A stretch of DNA of 10,402 bases. It comes from Methanobacteriota archaeon. GTDB lineage: Archaea; Thermoplasmatota; Poseidoniia; Poseidoniales; Poseidoniaceae. A program made the translations under genes and the position numbers. Position 1 is the first letter of the stretch; every line of letters begins with the position of its first letter. The notes under the pieces are model-generated. The model did not search any database. It saw only the letters and a program-made list of their open reading frames with translations, and was not told the DNA's origin. Where the stretch lies: assembly GCA_002702945.1 (NCBI GenBank), contig PADF01000014.1, forward strand, positions 1 to 10,402, written 5' to 3'. Shown here piece by piece: positions 1 through 6,562 of this stretch.

Positions 1-37
1 TAAAGCCTAAACATGACTACTATGAGTACAGCTAGAT

Positions 38-115
38 TGGTAACGAGGGAAGGATTTGAACCATCGATCTCCGGGTTATGAGCCCGACGGGATATCCAGA
101 CTACCCCACCTCGTT
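38..115 (-). tRNA. Initiator tRNA-Met (anticodon CAT)
   Basis: Read on the minus strand, the sequence folds as a full cloverleaf. The acceptor AACGAGG pairs with CCTCGTT, and the D-stem is GGG/CCC. The anticodon loop is CTCATAA with CAT at 80-78, and the T-loop is TTCAAAT. The discriminator is A, followed by an encoded CCA (40-38). Two features mark it as the initiator rather than elongator Met or Ile2: the A1:U72 first acceptor pair typical of archaeal initiators, and three consecutive G:C pairs directly below the anticodon loop (GGG 85-83 with CCC 75-73). The middle T-stem pair is a U·U mismatch (63 with 51). There is no intron. The role is to deliver methionine to the start codon through aIF2. 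No clear TATA box or downstream T-tract was seen on the minus strand. Confidence 0.95.
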
Positions 116-252
116 ATCTCATCGGCTGACCTTCCCCATTTTCAATGCACCGATTGTTTTTTGACTTGAATATCAGAAAAAATCCTAAAAAAAGCGAATA
201 ATCTTGTGTAAAAATGAATTTACTTATCAATAATGGTCTCCTACACTACTCC

Positions 253-1071
253 ATGCGGCAGTATATGATTGTCTTGATGATGACCTTGGTCATGTTTTCC
301 GCTAGCCTATCTGGTTGTCTTGGAGGCGATGATGATGCTGAGGAAAAAAGTGATATCGATTTGATAATCTATTATGATACAACTTTTGGAACTATCCAAG
401 AGAATATTCAGAATGGTAATCAAGTATCCTTTTCTGGTGTCGAATTAACATTCAACTATGCCTTTACAAAATCAGGCGCTGGCGAAATCACTACTTTCTA
501 TTTTGAATCCGGAGATGGAAGTACAAGGACTGAAGTCGATGCTAATGAAACTGGAGAGATAACCTACAATTATGTGACTCATGGTTTGTTTACTGCAACT
601 TTAGGTGCAATAGATGATGCTGGAAATGATGAGCAAATCACTCTGACAATTAGAATTGATAAAACTATTCAATGGAGTCAAAGTCAAACAACTAATCCAA
701 ACACAATGAATATCGATACTACTCCTGATTGCGAATGTAACTCTCCAAGTCAAATTGAAATTGACTCGAATGTTGAAAATCCAGAAAATTTGGGAACACC
801 GTTTGGCGGAGGTGGAGAGCCTGTAACAGTAACTTGGAAATTATCAAGTAGTAATGTGACTAAGGAATCATCTCCTGAACAACTTGGCGATGGCCAAGAT
901 GCCTCTTGGCTACATAATGAAATTGGGCCATCTCCAGAAACTTGGAAACTAGATGTTGAACTAAACCATAACAATGAACAAGTAAACATTAACCACAACG
1001 TTTCGATAAAATATAATGCAGATGAAAGCTCTCCAAATCCAATGCCAACTGGACAAGCTCCAGAAGAATGA
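253..1071 (+). CDS. Secreted PKD-domain lipoprotein
   Basis: The protein is predicted to be exported, lipid-anchored and extracellular. Starting at ATG 253, a short n-region (MRQ) leads into a hydrophobic core and a lipobox LSGC with the modified cysteine at residue 22. An acidic GGDDDAEE linker follows, as is common in euryarchaeal lipoproteins. Residues about 57-137 look like a PKD/Ig-like beta domain: FESGDGS (84-90) matches the family's FGDG turn, and a later stretch (105-125) follows the pattern Y-x-x-x-G-x-(F/Y)-T-A-T-L-x-x-x-D-x-x-G. A second beta-rich region lies at about 167-254, preceded by a C-x-C pair (160, 162). The ORF is open to an earlier ATG at 214, which would add 13 residues. 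I prefer 253 because it gives a normal-length signal peptide, but neither start has a clear ribosome binding site. The ligand is unknown; cell-surface binding or adhesion is an inference from the domain type. Confidence 0.8.
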   Translation: MRQYMIVLMMTLVMFSASLSGCLGGDDDAEEKSDIDLIIYYDTTFGTIQENIQNGNQVSFSGVELTFNYAFTKSGAGEITTFYFESGDGSTRTEVDANETGEITYNYVTHGLFTATLGAIDDAGNDEQITLTIRIDKTIQWSQSQTTNPNTMNIDTTPDCECNSPSQIEIDSNVENPENLGTPFGGGGEPVTVTWKLSSSNVTKESSPEQLGDGQDASWLHNEIGPSPETWKLDVELNHNNEQVNINHNVSIKYNADESSPNPMPTGQAPEE

Positions 1072-1140
1072 TTTCACTTTTAGTTTAACTAAATCTGAAG
1101 TTAAAGTGAAAATAACCTCTCAGTGGCACTTTTTATTTTT
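1072..1140 (+). terminator. Hairpin plus T-rich termination region after the lipoprotein gene
   Basis: Directly after the stop codon, TTTCACTTT (1072-1080) is a perfect 9-bp inverted repeat of AAAGTGAAA (1103-1111), with a 22-nt loop. A T-rich tract (T5-A-T5, 1130-1140) follows. Archaeal transcription normally ends at U-rich tracts without needing a hairpin, so the T-tract is the likelier termination signal. The AU-rich stem may instead stabilise the 3' end. Confidence 0.5.
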
Positions 1141-1185
1141 GATAATCTAATAAAATTCGGACTTTTTCAATATAGGTCTGCTTGG

Positions 1186-1228
1186 TTTATTGATATACTC
1201 TAGCCCTACCAGCACTAATTGAAGTGAT
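1186..1228 (+). promoter_or_regulatory. radA promoter (TATA-like) and Shine-Dalgarno
   Basis: A TATA-like sequence TTTATTGATATA (1186-1197) lies at a suitable distance for a transcription start near 1217-1222. GTGAT (1224-1228), complementary to the archaeal 16S tail ATCACCTCC, sits 5 nt before the ATG at 1234. The TATA call is by eye only. The Shine-Dalgarno match supports the chosen radA start. Confidence 0.5.
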
Positions 1229-1233
1229 GAGAA

Positions 1234-2271
1234 ATGGCAGGTAAAACCAAGAAAAAAGTGAAGATAGAAGTTGAAAAGAATCAAGACCCTCAAGAGGAGA
1301 CGGTGGTAATGATGCCAGAGGAAGAAGAGGGGCCAGAGGTCGGAATCGAAGACTTACCTGGTGTTGGGCCAGCGACTGCTGAAAAACTACGAGAAGCTGG
1401 TTTTGATGAACTATTGGCTCTAGCCGTTATGTCTCCAGCAGATCTTGCTGACCAAGCAGAAATCGGTGAAGCAGTTGCGAGTAAAATTATTGCGGCCTCT
1501 AAGAAAATGGCAAATATTGGTGGATTCGTTTCAGGTGGTGCTTTACTTGAAAGAAGAAGAGAAGTCAAGAAGTTGTCCTCTAAAGTTCAATCAATAGATG
1601 ATTTATTGGGTGGAGGGTTTGAAACTCAAGCATTAGTTGAAGTATACGGTGCTTTTGGTAGTGGAAAAACTCAAATTGGCCATCAATTGGCTGTTAATTG
1701 TACATTGCCTATCGAAGAAGGTGGATTAGATGGTGACGTATTTTATATTGACACAGAAGATACTTTCAGGCCCGAGAGAATTACTCAAATGGCACGTGGT
1801 TTGAATCTTGATCCTGACCAAGTACTTTCGAGAATACATGTTGCGAGAGCTTACAACTCTGCTCACCAAATGCTATTGGTGGATGAGATAAAAAGAATGA
1901 GTAAAGGTCTTGATGTTAAAATGATAATTGTAGATTCGTTAACCAGCCATTTCCGTGCAGAGTTTATCGGGCGTGGAATGCTTGCAAACAGACAACAAAA
2001 ACTAAACAAGCACCTAAAGGAATTAAAACAGTTAGCTGATATCAACAATGCTCTAGTTTTAGTTACTAATCAAGTTCATTCAAAGCCTGATGCTATGTGG
2101 GGAGATCCAACAAAACCAATCGGCGGTCACGTATTAGCTCACGCAAGTACCTTCAGATTATATCTACGCAAAGCCAAAGGTGGAAGAAGAATCGCAAGAT
2201 TAGTTGATTCACCTAATTTGCCTGATGGCGAGTGCGTTTACAATGTCACACAAGAAGGACTCAAAGATTAA
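1234..2271 (+). CDS. radA: DNA repair and recombination protein RadA
   Basis: RadA is the archaeal RecA/Rad51 recombinase. It forms ATP-dependent filaments on single-stranded DNA and drives strand exchange in homologous recombination and fork repair. At 345 residues it has the usual archaeal length. After a charged N-terminal tail (1-36), a helix-hairpin-helix DNA-binding domain starts at about 37 ([12 protein letters not shown]) and extends to about 92. A polymerisation-motif-like FVSG follows at 98-101. The RecA core has Walker A GAFGSGKT (139-146), Walker B VKMIIVDS (228-235), and the L2/ATP-cap region around D-P-T-K-P-I-G-G (291-298). No intein is present, although inteins occur in some archaeal radA genes. 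The second Walker A residue is Ala where Glu is common. The gene lies 89 bp upstream of ftsZ on the same strand and appears to have its own promoter and a Shine-Dalgarno sequence. Confidence 0.97.
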   Translation: MAGKTKKKVKIEVEKNQDPQEETVVMMPEEEEGPEVGIEDLPGVGPATAEKLREAGFDELLALAVMSPADLADQAEIGEAVASKIIAASKKMANIGGFVSGGALLERRREVKKLSSKVQSIDDLLGGGFETQALVEVYGAFGSGKTQIGHQLAVNCTLPIEEGGLDGDVFYIDTEDTFRPERITQMARGLNLDPDQVLSRIHVARAYNSAHQMLLVDEIKRMSKGLDVKMIIVDSLTSHFRAEFIGRGMLANRQQKLNKHLKELKQLADINNALVLVTNQVHSKPDAMWGDPTKPIGGHVLAHASTFRLYLRKAKGGRRIARLVDSPNLPDGECVYNVTQEGLKD

Positions 2272-2347
2272 TCTGGATTTTTAATCAAACCTTCGAAATC
2301 GCCCTGTAATAGGTAAAAACAGTCGGCATATTCAAAGATGCTTCGTG

Positions 2348-2359
2348 CAGGTTAACCTG
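2348..2359. repeat. Perfect 12-bp palindrome at the ftsZ start
   Basis: CAGGTTAACCTG is a perfect 12-bp palindrome ending 1 nt before the ftsZ ATG at 2361. It occupies the place where a Shine-Dalgarno sequence would be, and no standard one is seen. It could be an operator for a dimeric regulator. A palindrome of this length is expected a few times by chance in 10 kb, so only the position makes it notable. Confidence 0.4.
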
Positions 2360-2360
2360 T

Positions 2361-3491
2361 ATGCGTCATCTAATCGAACGTGTTCTTGAACTGAGCGAAG
2401 AGGAACAAACTAAGATCTCTCCAAATGAATTACCTCCTGGACAAGGAAGTGAAGAAGAGTTACGCGCTTTACTTGAATCTCTACAACCTAGAATTCGCGT
2501 ATATGGGGCTGGAGGAGCTGGATGTAATGCAATAAACAGACTATATGAAGAGGGTTTGTTTGAAAATAGCTATGTGACGGGGTACGCAATAAATACCGAT
2601 GCCCAAGCATTATTGATGTCGCCAATTGAAGAAAAAGTATTGATTGGTAGAACCGCTAGAGGGAGAGGTGCTGGTGGAGACCCTACAAAAGGTGAAGCCG
2701 CAGCATTAGAATCTGAAATGGTACTTAGAAGAATTACCAATGATACTCAATTAGCGATTATAACTGCAGGTATGGGCGGAGGCTCAGGTACTGGCGCAGC
2801 TGGTCATATTGCAAGATTAGCAAAACAGCAAGGAGCAATGACAATCGCTGTAGTGACTTACCCATTCAAATCCGAAGGATCACTAAGAAAACAAAATGCC
2901 GAATGGGGCCTTGAAAGACTACGTGAGCATTGTGATACCATATTAGTAATTCCAAATGAAAGATTACTTGAGATAGACGGAGTCAAAGATTTGCCAATCG
3001 CAAGTGCCTTTAGAGTAGGAGATGAATTACTTGTTCGCTCCATAACTGGTGTTACCGAATTATTAACCACTGATGGAATGGTTAATCTCGACTTTGAAGA
3101 TTTGAAGGCTGTGATAAAATCAGGTAGCGGAGTTGCAATGATTGGTTTGGGCGCCTCTAAGAGTGCAAATCGTGCAGAAGAGGCAACTTTAGAAGCTTTA
3201 CATTCTCCATTATTAGAGTTAGATACTACTGATGCTCGAGGAGCTTTGATAAATGTTGTAGGTGGCTCTAGTTTAACTCTGGGTGAGGCAGAAAAATGTG
3301 CACAAATTATTCAGGAACAGGTTTCACCACACGCTAAAATTATTTGGGGAGCCGCTGTTGATGAATCATTAGGTGATGAGATTAGAGTTATGCTAGTATT
3401 AACTGGTGTCAAAAGTGAACAAATACATGGTTCAAGCGAGAATAGGCAGTTAAGAGCTCTAAGAAATAAGAGTATTGAATTTGTCAACTGA
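2361..3491 (+). CDS. ftsZ: Cell division protein FtsZ
   Basis: FtsZ is the tubulin-like GTPase that polymerises at midcell into the division ring. In the 376-residue protein, a charged N-terminal extension (1-44) of the kind seen in archaeal FtsZ precedes the GTPase core. The core has an early glycine-rich loop GAGGAGCNA (49-57) and the tubulin signature GGGSGTG (139-145). The T7 synergy loop NLDFEDLK starts at 242, with aspartates 244 and 247 in the positions of the catalytic residues that complete the neighbouring subunit's GTPase site. An MLVLTGV strand at 344-350 closes the C-terminal domain. A short tail ends in IEFVN. Whether it is FtsZ1 or FtsZ2 cannot be settled by eye. CetZ is unlikely given the intact FtsZ-type signature and T7 loop. 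The gene follows radA in the same direction, and its stop codon directly abuts that of the convergent downstream gene. Confidence 0.96.
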   Translation: MRHLIERVLELSEEEQTKISPNELPPGQGSEEELRALLESLQPRIRVYGAGGAGCNAINRLYEEGLFENSYVTGYAINTDAQALLMSPIEEKVLIGRTARGRGAGGDPTKGEAAALESEMVLRRITNDTQLAIITAGMGGGSGTGAAGHIARLAKQQGAMTIAVVTYPFKSEGSLRKQNAEWGLERLREHCDTILVIPNERLLEIDGVKDLPIASAFRVGDELLVRSITGVTELLTTDGMVNLDFEDLKAVIKSGSGVAMIGLGASKSANRAEEATLEALHSPLLELDTTDARGALINVVGGSSLTLGEAEKCAQIIQEQVSPHAKIIWGAAVDESLGDEIRVMLVLTGVKSEQIHGSSENRQLRALRNKSIEFVN

Positions 3492-4133
3492 TTACTTTAT
3501 CGCCTTGAAGGCAGCGTAGAGTAATCCAATGAATACTGTTGCTAAAATAATAGCCTCATAGGTTTGAATTTGATAGTCCTTTACTGTGACAGATAAATCA
3601 TCAAAATATTCTACTCCTCCAAGTTTAAAATCTAGATAATTCCATGAGTCACCGTATGGATCTCCGTTTCCGTTTACTGCATTTCCAAATATTTTAAATT
3701 CTACAGAAGAGGAATTATCTTCGGGAGAAATCCAAGTAAAATTCCATGATCTAAACTTATTCCCTTCTTCTGTATGAGTCCATGAATCTTCCACGAAAGA
3801 ACCATAACTCTCATTTTCAAAAGATATGACTCCATGTGAAATATTAATTCTAAAACCTCCCTTAGAGGAATTTTCAGAGGCTATTTCAATTTCACTAAAT
3901 ATATTTAAAGTTAAATTATACGATGTACTTGATTCGAATTTCTCTGGTAATCCCTCGATTTCTAAGTATGTTAAATCTGAGTTGCCTCCATGGCATAAAC
4001 AACCACTACTGCCCTCTTTACCTACTCCATTGGGGAAACTATCACTTGGCGGAATAATCACTACAAGACAGAAAATTATTAGCAAGAAAAATGTTCGTTT
4101 CAACATTGCTTGCATGTCCTTCAACACTGCCAT
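3492..4133 (-). CDS. Membrane-anchored surface protein with CxCH motif (choice-of-anchor V-like)
   Basis: The 213-residue protein has an N-terminal signal sequence, a beta-rich ectodomain and a C-terminal membrane anchor. The signal is basic (MLKR, 10-13) followed by a hydrophobic core (14-28). Just after it, GCLCHGG (44-50) carries C45, C47 and H48. The placement resembles the CxxCH-containing N-terminus of the choice-of-anchor V/Reeler-like proteins, but with one residue fewer between the cysteines. The ectodomain has six N-glycosylation sequons (N73, N88, N97, N107, N131, N140). A transmembrane helix at about 192-208 is followed by a short basic end. The start at 4133 is supported by GAGGAG (4140-4145) six bases upstream; Met10 is an alternative. 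Function is unknown: metal or haem binding through the cysteines and histidine is possible but not shown. The gene is convergent with ftsZ with no bases between the stops. Confidence 0.78.
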   Translation of the reverse strand: MAVLKDMQAMLKRTFFLLIIFCLVVIIPPSDSFPNGVGKEGSSGCLCHGGNSDLTYLEIEGLPEKFESSTSYNLTLNIFSEIEIASENSSKGGFRINISHGVISFENESYGSFVEDSWTHTEEGNKFRSWNFTWISPEDNSSSVEFKIFGNAVNGNGDPYGDSWNYLDFKLGGVEYFDDLSVTVKDYQIQTYEAIILATVFIGLLYAAFKAIK

Positions 4134-4139
4134 AATTGG

Positions 4140-4145
4140 CTCCTC
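4140..4145 (-). promoter_or_regulatory. Shine-Dalgarno for the CxCH surface protein
   Basis: On the minus strand GAGGAG lies six bases upstream of the ATG at 4133 and matches part of the GGAGG anti-16S core. It favours the first Met over the internal ones at residues 7 and 10. Confidence 0.5.
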
Positions 4146-4256
4146 TTTGAGTCTTACCCACCCTTAATTTACCATAATTTTGACGATGCAACACGCGAAA
4201 GGTTAGAACATGCATTCAAGTATAATGAAACGCGACTTGTAATCGGATTGGTCGGT

Positions 4257-4880
4257 ATGAATTTTTTTGATGCACCACAAATAGTAGAGAATGATGATGA
4301 TGAAGTAGACATGTTTGCTGAACTTGGAGTAATTAATCATACTACGAGACAAGCTGCTACACCGACAGCTAATACTACTGTTTCTAGCGACCCTCTTGCT
4401 GCTTTCATGGAAGATGATGAACTGTCATCATTAGATGAAATTGATGAGTTTAAGTTTGAAACAAATGAAGTAGTTCAAGAACAAATTCCAAAGGTTGTTG
4501 AGACCAAACAAAATATTTCTGAAGAAACAATTGCTGAACTATTGGAAGTACTTGTCAAAAAAGAACTTCTACAACGTGAACAAAGAGGCGAAGATTGGCT
4601 TAATGACTTACCAGGCGATGCGAAAGCAAATATCGCATCTGCTAAAGTCATCAGAGATAGAGATGCATACCACCTTTCACTAATTGTTGACATGATCGGT
4701 TCTGGTCCTGTTAGACCCTTTGCCACTGTTAGTTCAACAAATCAAGGTGCTAAAATACACAATGCACCTGAATCTATCCCTACTGTGTGGATTCCGTTAT
4801 ACAATGTATTGAGAGATCTTCTATTGCAAGCAATGAACGCACTTTCATCAACTAGACTTGGGATGAACTATAACGCTTGA
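4257..4880 (+). CDS. Hypothetical acidic protein, unrecognised family
   Basis: I do not recognise this protein. From ATG 4257 it has 207 residues. The N-terminal part (1-80) is strongly acidic and low in complexity (NDDDEVDMF, MEDDELSSLDEIDEF) with a Thr/Ala linker, so it is probably disordered. The C-terminal part (about 87-207) looks folded: a charged helix from ISEETIAELLEVL, an EDWLNDLPGD segment, a core with RDAYHLSLIVDMIG, and a final leucine-rich helix. There is no signal peptide or membrane segment, so it is probably cytosolic. The frame stays open upstream to an ATG at 4110, but that start would overlap the first codons of the divergent surface gene. A TATA-like TATAAT (4221-4226) fits a short leader before 4257. 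The 3' end overlaps the convergent osmC-like gene by 33 bases. Confidence 0.6.
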   Translation: MNFFDAPQIVENDDDEVDMFAELGVINHTTRQAATPTANTTVSSDPLAAFMEDDELSSLDEIDEFKFETNEVVQEQIPKVVETKQNISEETIAELLEVLVKKELLQREQRGEDWLNDLPGDAKANIASAKVIRDRDAYHLSLIVDMIGSGPVRPFATVSSTNQGAKIHNAPESIPTVWIPLYNVLRDLLLQAMNALSSTRLGMNYNA

Positions 4881-5240
4881 TGTGATTTCTGCTGTATGTT
4901 TTATCATGTTAGAAATTGTACAATATTTCTCATGACTTTTGGCAACAATTCTTTCGACTAATTTTAGTGGAACCTCTCCCCTAACATTGTAAACCATATT
5001 TATTGATGTGAAAACTCTAGGTGCATTCTCAGCTCTCTCACTTTCCATTTCAATCCAAACTTTGTCAAAATCTCTTTGCTTAAGACCTTCAACTACATCG
5101 ACCAATGAGCAAGCACCTATCATTTGCAATGTTATTTGGACTGGCGAAGGTCCATCTTCCCAATCAATGGTAATCTTTTGTCCATTCGCATTACTGCACT
5201 CTACTAAATGCTCTCCAAGCCAATCAACTCTTCCGTACAT
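4848..5240 (-). CDS. OsmC/YhfA-family protein
   Basis: This 130-residue protein belongs to the OsmC/Ohr superfamily, whose characterised members reduce organic hydroperoxides with a pair of cysteines. The two conserved cysteines are present: C44 in GACSLVDVV on the central helix and C107 in EKYCTI. Overall the sequence reads most like the YhfA subgroup, including the ERAENAPRVFT stretch (69-78), rather than classical Ohr. YhfA-type proteins have no firm physiological substrate, so peroxidase activity is an inference. It is cytosolic, of normal family length, with no signal peptide. The start ATG at 5240 lies 58 bp from the divergent isocitrate dehydrogenase start, so both promoters must fit in that space. 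Its C-terminal codons overlap the convergent acidic-protein gene. Confidence 0.88.
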   Translation of the reverse strand: MYGRVDWLGEHLVECSNANGQKITIDWEDGPSPVQITLQMIGACSLVDVVEGLKQRDFDKVWIEMESERAENAPRVFTSINMVYNVRGEVPLKLVERIVAKSHEKYCTISNMIKHTAEITSSVIVHPKSS

Positions 5241-5298
5241 GCCATTCCTAAGGGCGGTTGATTATTGAAGGGAGTGCCTGTCGGCTAGATTGGTCGAC

Positions 5299-6525
5299 AT
5301 GAGTGGAAGCGGAATTACAATGGAAAATGGCGTGTTAAATATCCCAAATAATCCTATAATTCATTATATTGAAGGTGACGGTATTGGGATTGACATTACC
5401 CCTGTAATGATTAAAGTCGTTGATTCTGCAGTAAAAATCGCATATCAAGACGAAAAGAAAATTCATTGGAATGAGGTTCTAGCTGGAGAAAAAGCATTCA
5501 ACTCAACTGGTGAATGGTTACCTGAAGAAACTCTGAATGCAATGAGAGATGGACTTGTATCGATTAAGGGCCCTCTAACAACACCAGTTGGTGGAGGAAT
5601 ACGTTCACTAAATGTAGCACTTAGACAGAAATTAGATCTTTTCGCTTGTGTTCGTCCAGTGCGATGGTATGAAGGAACTCCTTCTCCTGTGAAAGCCCCT
5701 AATGATGTTGACATGATTATTTTTAGAGAAAACAGCGAAGACGTTTATGCTGGAATCGAATGGGAAGCTGGTTCAGCTGAAGTTGCCAAAGTAATTCAAT
5801 TTCTCCAAGATGAAATGGGAGTCGATAAAATTAGGTTCCCTGACACATCGGGAATTGGAATAAAACCAATTTCTCAAGAAGGGACATCAAGAATAGTTAG
5901 GGCTGCTTTGAAGTATGCTATTGATAATGATAAAGACTCAGTTACTCTAGTTCACAAAGGTAATATTATGAAATTCACAGAAGGTGGATTTAGAGATTGG
6001 GGGTACCAATTAGCCAAAGAGGAATTTGGTGCTGAAGAACTAGACGGAGGCCCATGGTGCACAATGAAAAACCCAGTAACAGGAAATAAAATCCTTATCA
6101 AAGACGTAATTGCAGATGCAATGCTACAACAAATAATTACTAGGCCAGCTGAATATTCAGTTCTAGCAACAATGAACCTTAATGGCGATTATATCTCTGA
6201 TGCTTTGGCTGCTCAAGTTGGGGGAATAGGAATTGCGCCTGGTGCCAATATTAACTATGATTCTGGAATTGCAATCTTTGAAGCCACACACGGTACTGCG
6301 CCGAAATATACAGGCCAAGATAAGGTCAATCCAGGTAGTCTAATTTTAAGTGCTGAAATGATGCTTAGACATATGGGTTGGAATGATGCTGCAGATTTGA
6401 TTGTGAAAGGAATGGAGAAGGCAATCTCTTCTAAGACTGTGACTTATGATTTTGAAAGATTGATGAGTGATGCATCACTTCTATCGTGTAGTGAATTTGG
6501 AGATGCAATGATCTCACACATGTGA
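5299..6525 (+). CDS. icd: NADP-dependent isocitrate dehydrogenase (bacterial type)
   Basis: Icd catalyses oxidative decarboxylation of isocitrate to 2-oxoglutarate with NADP+ in the TCA cycle, supplying NADPH and the glutamate precursor. The 408-residue protein aligns nearly end to end with E. coli Icd as I recall it. Numbered from ATG 5299, it has the substrate loop GGGIRSLN with Ser103 (E. coli Ser113), the catalytic tyrosine in DVYAGIE (Tyr150) and the catalytic lysine in [10 protein letters not shown] (Lys220). The NADP-selecting residues are also there: Lys336-Tyr337 in HGTAPKYTG and Tyr383/Arg387 in [13 protein letters not shown] 5299 matches the E. coli N-terminus well; a TTG at 5290 would add three residues. 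No Icd kinase/phosphatase (AceK) lies nearby, so use of Ser103 for phosphoregulation is unknown. The strong bacterial resemblance suggests ancient transfer. Confidence 0.97.
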   Translation: MSGSGITMENGVLNIPNNPIIHYIEGDGIGIDITPVMIKVVDSAVKIAYQDEKKIHWNEVLAGEKAFNSTGEWLPEETLNAMRDGLVSIKGPLTTPVGGGIRSLNVALRQKLDLFACVRPVRWYEGTPSPVKAPNDVDMIIFRENSEDVYAGIEWEAGSAEVAKVIQFLQDEMGVDKIRFPDTSGIGIKPISQEGTSRIVRAALKYAIDNDKDSVTLVHKGNIMKFTEGGFRDWGYQLAKEEFGAEELDGGPWCTMKNPVTGNKILIKDVIADAMLQQIITRPAEYSVLATMNLNGDYISDALAAQVGGIGIAPGANINYDSGIAIFEATHGTAPKYTGQDKVNPGSLILSAEMMLRHMGWNDAADLIVKGMEKAISSKTVTYDFERLMSDASLLSCSEFGDAMISHM

Positions 6526-6562
6526 GTAATTGATTAACATCAAATAATGTTCTAAACTGGGA

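Noticed and set aside
750..998. Open frame on the minus strand within the lipoprotein gene
   Set aside because: It lies antisense to a convincing coding sequence, is Ser/Pro-rich in composition, and has no domain or start signal.
1224..1230. GTGATGA resembling a C box of a C/D guide RNA
   Set aside because: No D box or C'/D' pair at a suitable distance; it is better explained as the radA Shine-Dalgarno.
4110..4256. N-terminal extension of the acidic protein from ATG 4110
   Set aside because: It would overlap the start of the divergent surface-protein gene and absorb the whole promoter region; ATG 4257 with a nearby TATA-like element is more economical.
31..5293. Shared 11-mer GCTAGATTGGT beside the tRNA (31-41) and before icd (5283-5293)
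   Set aside because: Only two copies and no extended similarity; one copy overlaps the tRNA 3' end. It is not convincing as an attachment site or regulatory repeat.
6536..6551. Short inverted repeat AACAT/ATGTT between icd and the PIN gene
   Set aside because: The stem is only 5 bp and AT-rich, as expected by chance.
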